A stretch of DNA of 7,502 nucleotides. It comes from Comamonadaceae bacterium. GTDB taxonomy: Bacteria; Pseudomonadota; Gammaproteobacteria; Burkholderiales; Burkholderiaceae_C. Made by a program: the position numbers and the translations under genes. The notes under the pieces were generated by a model. The model searched no databases. It had not been told where the DNA came from and worked only from the letters and a program-made list of their open reading frames with translations. Location: assembly GCA_947451445.1 (NCBI GenBank), contig CANFZJ010000153.1, forward strand, positions 1-7,502. Direction: 5' to 3'. This document shows, one piece after another, positions 1 through 6,851 of the stretch (positions are counted from its first letter, which is position 1; each line of letters begins with the position of its first letter).

Positions 1-1
1 A

Positions 2-661
2 TACGACGGCGTACTAGATCTTCAACCCTGCCTATACGACTGGTACGAAGAAGGTGGCTCAGCCACCAGCGAATACTTTTTGCAGGATTTGCACATCGCC
101 CAAACAATCCACCGAAACAACCCTCGGAAGCACGTTGACATTGGCTCGCGAATTGACGGATTTGTAGCCCATGTTGCCAGCTTTCGTGACATCGAAGTTT
201 TCGACATTCGCACTGTCAGCGCCCGACTGCCCGGCATCGTGTTCCGGCAAGCTGACCTGATGAACCCGCCAGAAGATTTTCTGAACTATTGCGACTCACT
301 CTCGTGCCTGCATGCGCTGGAACACTTTGGACTGGGGCGGTATGGCGACACGTTAGATCCACATGGCGCAGAAAAAGGCCTACGCAATATTGCAAAAATC
401 CTGGCCCCCCATGGTCGCCTCTATCTGTCGGTACCGGTCGGAATTGAAAAAGTGCTATTTAATGCGCATCGCATTTTTAATCCCAAATCATTGGTCATGC
501 TGGCCAATACCCTGGGGCTGCAACTGGAGGCTTTTGCCATCGTCGGACAAGACAAGCGAGTATCCCAAATAGCCGACTGGGAAGCCGCCTTTACACAGAT
601 TGCGCAAGAAGACTACGCACTGGGCATGTTCACCTTCATCCGAAAACCCAGCAACCCATGA
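2..661 (+). CDS. DUF268 family protein, 3' part (start lies upstream of the window)
   Basis: The frame is open from the first bases of the window, so the true start is outside; 219 residues are visible. The TTG at position 80 is just an internal codon, because family-like sequence (CLYDWYEEGG, then EYFLQDLHIAQ) runs through it. The protein matches my memory of DUF268: HVDIGSRIDGF (visible residues 44-54), CLHALEHFGLGRYGD (102-116), GRLYLSVPVG (138-147) and NAHRIF (154-159). DUF268 has no proven reaction that I know of. The order of a DIGS-type glycine loop, an LHALEH strand end and a GRLYLSVP strand resembles a class I SAM-dependent methyltransferase fold, so a glycan-modifying methyltransferase is a reasonable inference. 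No signal peptide or membrane segment is seen. The stop overlaps the ATG of the fucosyltransferase-like gene (ATGA, 658-661), implying one transcript and coupled translation. Family assignment is fairly sure; function is unknown. Confidence 0.85.
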   Translation, partial: YDGVLDLQPCLYDWYEEGGSATSEYFLQDLHIAQTIHRNNPRKHVDIGSRIDGFVAHVASFRDIEVFDIRTVSARLPGIVFRQADLMNPPEDFLNYCDSLSCLHALEHFGLGRYGDTLDPHGAEKGLRNIAKILAPHGRLYLSVPVGIEKVLFNAHRIFNPKSLVMLANTLGLQLEAFAIVGQDKRVSQIADWEAAFTQIAQEDYALGMFTFIRKPSNP

Positions 662-1500
662 ATACACGGGTATTCTTGCGTGGTGGATTGGGGAACCAGT
701 TTTTCCAATGGGTGTACGCGCTGTCGCTGCACACAAACGGCCAACGTGTTGCACTTGACAGTAGCTTTCTTCGGAAAATGAGAAGCAACCAAGCGACTGG
801 ACAGCTTGAGTTGGAGAAGGTCTTTACGGAGTTGCTGCTCCCCATTCAACAGACTTCCGGCCTATGGCGCGTCGAACACGTAGCCACCCGAATAGCAAAG
901 CTCCTGGGATTACTACAAACTGAATCGACCTCGCTACAAACAGTGCAAAAAGTAGCACCTTTTCAATATGGCTACTACCAGCAGGCGCACCACTTCACGC
1001 CACAGCTACAGCAACAGGTGCATGCACTGGTACAGCCCCATTTCCGCCACAAAGACCCGCGACTCACGCACTATGCAGCCATCCACATCCGAGGGGGTGA
1101 TTACGCCACATCGCGCTACAACCGAAACCAAATTGGCAAGCTTAGCCTCACCTACTACCGCCGAGTGTTTAGCATACTGACACAGCAATACCCCCACCTT
1201 ATCTGGCTTATCGTGTCCGATGACTATCCCTGGGCACGCCATATTGCGAGGGAGCTGCAGGTCACACAGGCCATTTTCTTGGATACCCACCTGGGTGGGC
1301 GTGAAACCGCACTGGACGCATTGAAGGCCTTGCGCAACGCCGACGTATTGTTTTGTGCCAACAGTTCATTCAGCGCCATGGCCGGCTACCTAGGCCAGAC
1401 GCAAACCGTTTACGCGCCCACTCCATGGTTTCGTGGACCCCGCCTAGCACACGTCAACCCGGTCATGGCGAACTGGCACCCCATTGAGTCCGTTTTTTAA
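658..1500 (+). CDS. GT11 family glycosyltransferase, probable alpha-1,2-fucosyltransferase
   Basis: At 280 residues this is the usual size of bacterial GT11 enzymes, which move fucose from GDP-fucose to the 2-OH of a galactose-type acceptor in O-antigens. The N-terminus has the GT11 signature RGGLGNQFFQWVYALSL (residues 8-24). The nucleotide-binding HxRRxD-like motif is HIRGGDY (143-149), so the second Arg is Gly here. IVSDDYPWAR (185-194), CANSSFSAMAGYLG (233-246) and YAPTPWFRG (252-260) match the family's SDD, NSSFSWWAAYL-like and PxxWF blocks. No membrane segment is evident; a cytoplasmic or peripheral enzyme is expected. The ATG overlaps the preceding stop and has no recognisable Shine-Dalgarno, so translation is probably coupled to the DUF268 gene. 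The 60 bases from 661 are 50% G+C, lower than lysS. Donor and linkage are inferred from family only; other GT11 specificities are possible. Confidence 0.88.
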   Translation: MNTRVFLRGGLGNQFFQWVYALSLHTNGQRVALDSSFLRKMRSNQATGQLELEKVFTELLLPIQQTSGLWRVEHVATRIAKLLGLLQTESTSLQTVQKVAPFQYGYYQQAHHFTPQLQQQVHALVQPHFRHKDPRLTHYAAIHIRGGDYATSRYNRNQIGKLSLTYYRRVFSILTQQYPHLIWLIVSDDYPWARHIARELQVTQAIFLDTHLGGRETALDALKALRNADVLFCANSSFSAMAGYLGQTQTVYAPTPWFRGPRLAHVNPVMANWHPIESVF

Positions 1501-1504
1501 CACC

Positions 1505-2347
1505 ATGGTCCCAGCACAAAACACCAGCTCAACGGCAGACGTAACGGTAGTCCTACCCTTTTACAACGCCGAAAAAACCCTCTTGCGCGCACTTGAGTCC
1601 GTGTATGCCCAAACCGTCCCCCCCAAAGAAATCATCTGCATCAACGACGGATCAACCGACCACAGTGTTGAAATTGCAAGAAAATTCGGGCACGACACTC
1701 ACATCAACTGCCAAGTGCTCGATCTGCCGCGCAATGGTGGCGTAGCGTTTGCACGCAACCAAGGCATGTGCCGAGCAACGGGTAAATACCTTGCCTTTCT
1801 CGATGCCGACGATGCCTGGAGCCCCCACAAAATTGAACGTCAGTGGCAAGCCATGGAGCAACAAAACCTGGACCTGCTGGGTGGGCACTCTGCCGTGCTG
1901 AGGATAGAACAAGCTATACCCCATGAGACGACCAGCAAGATCCTCCGCATCACTCCCGTCCGACTGCTTCCCGCCATGCTATCCAACCCTTTTCACACCT
2001 CGTCGGTCATGATGCGCCGCGATACGAGCATGCACTTTCCGCAGACCGGCCAACTCAGCGAAGACTATGCGTTATGGCTCGCCCGGATTGCAGCCGATTG
2101 GCGATGCGCCCACCACCCCGAAGCACTTTCCTTCATGTTCAAACAAGCCTATGGCGACACAGGTTTGAGCGCCAGCTTGTGGCGCATGCAACGCGGCGAG
2201 CTGATCGCCCTCCTCAGCTTAGGATGGATGACACACCCATTACTACTGGCATTGGCCATACCCTTTTCCTGTTTGAAATTTGGTCAGCGCGTGTTACGAA
2301 CGTGCTCAAGGTCTTTGGTGACTCGTATGGGATCGCCATCGGGGTGA
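1505..2347 (+). CDS. GT2 family glycosyltransferase
   Basis: This is a GT-A fold family 2 glycosyltransferase of 280 residues. It has the opening strand VTVVLPFYNAEKTL (13-26), IICINDGSTDHS (43-54), the NGGVAFARNQG loop (77-87), the metal/nucleotide-binding FLDADDAW (98-105, DxD equivalent D100/D102) and a catalytic-base region LSEDYALWLARIA (184-196). The C-terminus is hydrophobic and basic (about 233-268, including HPLLLALAIPF and LKFGQRVLR), suggesting peripheral attachment to the inner membrane. It probably adds one sugar to the lipid-linked repeat unit; donor and acceptor cannot be read from sequence. I chose the ATG at 1505, four bases after the previous stop. A TTG at 1484 would add seven residues and overlap the upstream gene, but those residues precede the family's usual start. 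Neither start has a good Shine-Dalgarno. It is the last + strand gene before the inverted GT4 gene, 37 bases from its stop. Confidence 0.88.
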   Translation: MVPAQNTSSTADVTVVLPFYNAEKTLLRALESVYAQTVPPKEIICINDGSTDHSVEIARKFGHDTHINCQVLDLPRNGGVAFARNQGMCRATGKYLAFLDADDAWSPHKIERQWQAMEQQNLDLLGGHSAVLRIEQAIPHETTSKILRITPVRLLPAMLSNPFHTSSVMMRRDTSMHFPQTGQLSEDYALWLARIAADWRCAHHPEALSFMFKQAYGDTGLSASLWRMQRGELIALLSLGWMTHPLLLALAIPFSCLKFGQRVLRTCSRSLVTRMGSPSG

Positions 2348-2384
2348 GTTGCACCTGCAAAAACCTAGTACGCTAAAAATACCG

Positions 2385-3509
2385 CTACTTAGACGCAAGC
2401 TGCTGGTATATCGCCAGCGTCTGCTGGGTAATCAGTGGACTAGAGAAATCACGCAAGACCCGGTCTCGACCCTGTACACCCATGTTGACACGCTCAGAAA
2501 CGTTCTGAATTAACCGATCTAGCGCATCGGCCAACGCCATGGCGTCCCGCACCGGCACCAGTAACCCACTCACCCCTTGCTGTACGGCATGCCTGCATCC
2601 AGGCGCGTCGGTACTGACCACCGCCAACCCCGTCGCCATAGACTCCAGCAAGAACCTGGGCAAGCCCTCCCGATAAGACGGTAGACAGGCGATATCGCAT
2701 TGGCGCAACAGTTCAGGCATATCCTCTCGGTGCCCCAGCCACTCAATGCTCCCCTGTTTTTGCCACGCAACTAACTGCGCGTGGGTAATCGACGAGGGAT
2801 TGGCGGGATCGGGAGCCCCCACCAGCCAAAATGTGGCACGCACATCCCGCTGCTTCAACAGCGCTGCAGCATGGACAAACTCAGCCACGCCCTTGTCTTT
2901 CAACATGCGTGCAGCCATCACGATAACCGGCTCACGGCGGGTTCCTGCAGCCGGGTAAAACTCTGCCGTATCCACGCCAGCACCCTGGATCAATACGGCA
3001 TCCTCCGCCCGCACAGATTGGCGAGTCACATAGCTCGCCAGATCCTCCGGATTTTCAAAAACCACTTTACTACCGCGAGGATTGAGCAAGATACGCAATA
3101 AAAATCTAACCCCAGGTTGCAACAACCGGGCTTTCAAATCACGGGAAGTGAATAGATACCCCATTCCCACTGGAGCATTCACAATAGCCTTGAGCCCCAA
3201 AAAGCTGGCCACCAAACCACCATACAAAACAGGCTTTAGCGCGACATGGTGCAGTACATCTGGTCGTTCCTGCCGATAAATACGCCACACCTGTCGCAAA
3301 ACGCCCAATTCGCGCCACAGGTTGATGCCACTGCGCTGCATATTCAGGTTCACAAGACGCAATCCGGCATCGCGAATACGCTGACCATGCCGCCCCTCAT
3401 GCGCCAAGACGACCACATCAAATCCATTCGCCTGGGCAACTTTCGCCCGCTCGATGAAGTGCGAACAGAAGAACCAATCTTCAGAAATAAAGTACAGTAA
3501 CTTTGACAT
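2385..3509 (-). CDS. GT4 family glycosyltransferase (CapM/PglA-like)
   Basis: This 374-residue GT-B fold enzyme is of normal family length. The N-terminal acceptor domain opens with KLLYFISEDWFFCSHF (3-18), a start typical of the CapM/PglA-like GT4 group, and continues with VLHHVALKPVLYGGL (85-99) and the glycine-rich NAPVGMGYLF (111-120). The C-terminal donor domain has VIVMAARMLKDKGV (195-208), with the R-x4-K pair R201/K206, then WLGHREDMPELL (257-268) and the E-x7-E motif SYREGLPRFLLESMA (278-292; E281 and E289), followed by STDAPGCRHAV. Relatives such as Campylobacter PglA add an N-acetylhexosamine to an undecaprenyl-PP-linked sugar. A similar early step after the PglC-like enzyme encoded nearby is plausible, though the substrate is unknown. 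It is the only glycan gene here on the - strand, convergent with GT2 and divergent from the SDR gene, so it needs its own promoter within 3510-3667 or beyond. No Shine-Dalgarno is obvious before its ATG. Confidence 0.9.
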   Translation of the reverse strand: MSKLLYFISEDWFFCSHFIERAKVAQANGFDVVVLAHEGRHGQRIRDAGLRLVNLNMQRSGINLWRELGVLRQVWRIYRQERPDVLHHVALKPVLYGGLVASFLGLKAIVNAPVGMGYLFTSRDLKARLLQPGVRFLLRILLNPRGSKVVFENPEDLASYVTRQSVRAEDAVLIQGAGVDTAEFYPAAGTRREPVIVMAARMLKDKGVAEFVHAAALLKQRDVRATFWLVGAPDPANPSSITHAQLVAWQKQGSIEWLGHREDMPELLRQCDIACLPSYREGLPRFLLESMATGLAVVSTDAPGCRHAVQQGVSGLLVPVRDAMALADALDRLIQNVSERVNMGVQGRDRVLRDFSSPLITQQTLAIYQQLASK

Positions 3510-3667
3510 CAGGCGCTACAAAACGTGCATATGCCGCATTAGTATCGCTGACTACTCAAGCTATCACTCCAGTCAGTCATGCGCGCCTGCCGTGACAATG
3601 GCATCTCCACCAACTGGTTCAAGATTTTGTCCAAATACCCCCGCAAACTCATGGAGTACATCCACCC
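3510..3667. other. 158-base divergent gap between the GT4 and SDR genes
   Basis: This is the only sizeable gap in the glycan cluster. It must hold the promoter of the leftward GT4 gene unless that lies further upstream. I searched both strands for spaced -35/-10 pairs and found none convincing; a leftward TACTAAT (read from about 3538-3546) lacks a partner. The right half (3552-3671) carries a short open frame described separately. GGAG at 3653-3656 lies 11 bases before the GTG start of the SDR gene and is a plausible, slightly distant ribosome binding site. Confidence 0.5.
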
Positions 3668-3671
3668 GTGA
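3552..3671 (+). pseudogene. Possible 3' remnant of a lost gene, overlapping the SDR start
   Basis: The frame is open for 39 codons after an in-frame TGA at 3549-3551 and ends in TGA at 3669-3671, sharing a GTGA junction with the SDR gene. The last 30 codons, from ATG 3579, encode MRACRDNGISTNWFKILSKY followed by PRKLMEYIHP. Most third positions in the final 25 codons are G or C, as in real genes of this window. The basic-aromatic tail (KYPRKL) is the sort seen at the end of membrane-associated glycosyltransferases, but it is too short to assign to a family. I infer the decayed or truncated end of a former + strand gene that was once translationally coupled to the SDR gene. Alternatives are a small coupled leader peptide or chance. 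No Shine-Dalgarno precedes ATG 3579. Confidence 0.35.
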
Positions 3672-4621
3672 AAGTACTGGTTACCGGTGCCACTGGCTTT
3701 GTAGGGCGCGCATTGCTGGCCCAGCTATGCACGCAAACACAGTTCAACGTGCGCGCCGCGGTGCGCCAACCAGCAGCAGAGCGGCTAGGCCCCCATGTAG
3801 AGCAAGTGCCGGTGGGCAACCTGGGAGCGGACACCGACTGGAGCACCGCACTCAAAGGGGTTGGTGTGGTGGTCCATCTTGCGGCACGCGTACACGTCAT
3901 GCACGAACACAGCGACGACCCTATCCAGGCATTTCGACAAGCCAATGTGGCGGCAAGCATGCGCTTGGCGCACATGGCGGCGCAAGCGGGCGTGCAACGG
4001 CTGATTTACATGAGTTCGGTCAAAGTCAACGGTGAGGCTACGCCCCTGGGGCAGCCCTTCACCGAAACCACGCCCCCCGCACCACAAGACCCTTACGGCA
4101 CCAGCAAACTGGAGGCCGAACAAGGTTTACGCCACCTGGCACATACCACGGGCCTGCAACTCACCATACTGCGCCCCCCTTTGGTGTACGGCCCTGGGGT
4201 ACGCGCCAATTTTGCGTCTTTAGCGCGGGCTGTCGCCCATGGGATACCGCTACCGTTAGGGTCTATCGCCAACCAGCGCAGTCTGGTCGGCATAGACAAC
4301 CTGGTAGACCTCATCACCACCTGCATCACCCACCCTGCAGCAGCAAACCAAATCTTGATGGCCAGCGACAACGAAGACCTATCCACCACAGCATTGGTCC
4401 AGCGCATGGCCTTGGCGATGCAACGCCCAGCACGGCTACTCCCCATCCCCGCCTGGGCCCTGCTGGCGGGTGCGTCCCTCTTGGGCAAAAAGTCCAGCGT
4501 ACAGCGCCTGTGCGGCAACCTGCAGGTAGACAGCAGCAAGGCCCGTAGCCTACTGGGCTGGACGCCCCCCATCAGCGTGGACGAAGGCCTGCGCCGCGCC
4601 GTGGCAGAGTACAGGCGATGA
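3668..4621 (+). CDS. SDR nucleotide-sugar epimerase/4-reductase
   Basis: This is an extended short-chain dehydrogenase/reductase of 317 residues that acts on nucleotide sugars with NAD(P)H. The N-terminal Rossmann motif is VTGATGFVG (5-13, GxxGxxG), followed by VVHLAARVHV (68-77). The active-site triad is visible as YMSSVKVNGE (114-123; Ser116/117) and DPYGTSKLEAE (141-151; Tyr143 and Lys147). LRPPLVYGPGVRANF (168-182) and SLVGIDNLVDLI (205-216) fit the substrate domain. It resembles the WbpV/WreQ-type enzymes that reduce a UDP-4-keto-6-deoxy-HexNAc to UDP-QuiNAc or UDP-FucNAc, and it precedes a PglC-like transferase, the order expected for that pathway; a plain 4-epimerase cannot be excluded. 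The start is GTG at 3668, with GGAG 11 bases upstream and overlap with the relic frame. Its stop overlaps the next ATG (ATGA at 4618-4621), so the two genes form an operon. Confidence 0.88.
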   Translation: MKVLVTGATGFVGRALLAQLCTQTQFNVRAAVRQPAAERLGPHVEQVPVGNLGADTDWSTALKGVGVVVHLAARVHVMHEHSDDPIQAFRQANVAASMRLAHMAAQAGVQRLIYMSSVKVNGEATPLGQPFTETTPPAPQDPYGTSKLEAEQGLRHLAHTTGLQLTILRPPLVYGPGVRANFASLARAVAHGIPLPLGSIANQRSLVGIDNLVDLITTCITHPAAANQILMASDNEDLSTTALVQRMALAMQRPARLLPIPAWALLAGASLLGKKSSVQRLCGNLQVDSSKARSLLGWTPPISVDEGLRRAVAEYRR

Positions 4622-5178
4622 AGCGCGCATTCGATCTGCTACTGGCCTTGCTGGCGCTGCCGGTACTGGCACTGCCCCTCTTGCTGGTGACGCTGGCGGT
4701 GCGCCTCACGTCCCCTGGCCCGGCGCTGTACTGGTCCAACCGCGTGGGGCGCGACAACGCCATTTTCTCTATGCCAAAGTTCCGCTCAATGCGCACAGGT
4801 ACTCCTGCTGTAGCTACACATTTACTAGCAAACCCAGACACCTATCTGACCCCCATCGGCAGCTTCTTGCGCAAAAGCAGCCTGGACGAACTGCCCCAGC
4901 TGTGGAGCATTTTGAAAGGCGACATGGGCTTTGTCGGGCCACGCCCGGCCCTGTTCAACCAGCAGGATCTGATTGCCCTGCGCACCGCCCAGGGTGTGCA
5001 CCAGCTCATACCCGGCCTGACAGGCTGGGCACAAATCCACGGCCGCGACGAGCTGCCCATTCCCGCCAAAGTAGCGCTGGATGTGCACTACCTGCAGCAC
5101 CAATCGCTCTGGCTGGACTGCCAAATTTTGGCAAAAACCTTCTCCAAGGTCTTGCGCCGCGACGGCATCACGCACTGA
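4618..5178 (+). CDS. PglC-like phosphoglycosyl transferase (bacterial sugar transferase)
   Basis: This 186-residue protein is a small monotopic phosphoglycosyl transferase of the PglC type, lacking the multi-helix N-terminus of WbaP/WcaJ. Such enzymes transfer a sugar-1-phosphate from a UDP-sugar to undecaprenyl phosphate at the inner membrane, the first step of repeat-unit assembly. Residues 7-29 form one hydrophobic segment with prolines at 15 and 20, consistent with a kinked re-entrant membrane helix, though the Ser-Pro of C. jejuni PglC is not exactly conserved. Also visible are the MPKFRSMRT block (52-60), the catalytic Asp-Glu dyad in SSLDELPQLW (D90/E91), KGDMGFVGPRP (100-110) and PGLTGWAQIHGRDELP (132-147). 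The ATG overlaps the SDR stop, so the sugar made by that enzyme is the likely substrate. A short AT-rich, TTA/CTA-containing codon run lies at 4798-4833. The next gene, lysS, is 60 bases away and functionally unrelated. Confidence 0.93.
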   Translation: MKRAFDLLLALLALPVLALPLLLVTLAVRLTSPGPALYWSNRVGRDNAIFSMPKFRSMRTGTPAVATHLLANPDTYLTPIGSFLRKSSLDELPQLWSILKGDMGFVGPRPALFNQQDLIALRTAQGVHQLIPGLTGWAQIHGRDELPIPAKVALDVHYLQHQSLWLDCQILAKTFSKVLRRDGITH

Positions 5179-5184
5179 CTCCGC

Positions 5185-5192
5185 TTTAAAAT
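5185..5192 (+). promoter_or_regulatory. lysS: Candidate lysS promoter -10 element
   Basis: TTTAAAAT lies in the 60-base gap before lysS and contains TAAAAT (5187-5192), one mismatch from the TATAAT consensus, 46 bases before the start codon. No good -35 hexamer is present 16-18 bases upstream, where the sequence is still within the sugar transferase coding end. It would separate lysS from the glycan operon. The call is weak. Confidence 0.3.
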
Positions 5193-5238
5193 CAAGGGTT
5201 TGGCGACTTTCGCCCCCTCTTTTTTTCCAAAAATCCCC

Positions 5239-6783
<1,545 letters not shown>

Positions 6784-6784
6784 T

Positions 6785-6850
6785 TTTTCAAGCCAAATTG
6801 GCCGCTAGCGCAGGTAGTACCTGCGCTGGTAGCTATTAAATCAATAGTAT
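6785..6850. repeat. Intergenic palindromic repeat between lysS and nagZ (Comamonadaceae type)
   Basis: The 68-base gap between the convergent lysS and nagZ stops is almost entirely filled by a structured element. The core is a perfect inverted repeat, AGCGCAGGTA (6807-6816) and TACCTGCGCT (6818-6827), around one base. As RNA it would form an 8-bp GC-rich stem with a 5-base loop, extendable with wobble pairs to about 6799-6835. A second palindrome, GCCAAATTGGC (6792-6802), sits at its left side. The flanks TTCAAGCCAAATTGGCC and GGTAGCTATTAAAT match, from memory, the ends of a short repeat scattered through intergenic regions of Comamonadaceae genomes. It may act as a bidirectional transcription end for the two genes, though no long T-run follows the stem on either strand. 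Confidence 0.7.
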
Positions 6851-6851
6851 T

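Noticed and set aside
1484..1504. Longer GT2 start at TTG 1484
   Set aside because: It adds seven unconserved residues and overlaps the GT11 gene by 17 bases. ATG 1505 is the simpler choice, though not proven.
2348..2384. Possible terminator between the convergent GT2 and GT4 genes (TTGCACCTGCAA at 2349-2360)
   Set aside because: The stem is only 4 bp with a 4-base loop and no T-run follows on either strand. It is too weak to call.
3454..4035. + strand open frame (193 codons) crossing from the GT4 gene into the SDR gene
   Set aside because: It runs out of frame through both real genes, and its translation is Arg/Ser/Pro/Thr-rich with no motif.
4093..4572. - strand open frame (159 codons) opposite the SDR gene
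   Set aside because: It is antisense to conserved SDR sequence including the YxxxK active site. Its translation is Arg/Ser/Ala-rich without domain features.
5200..5238. N-terminal extension of lysS from TTG 5200
   Set aside because: The 13 extra residues have no counterpart in LysS, the start is weak, and ATG 5239 gives the family N-terminus.
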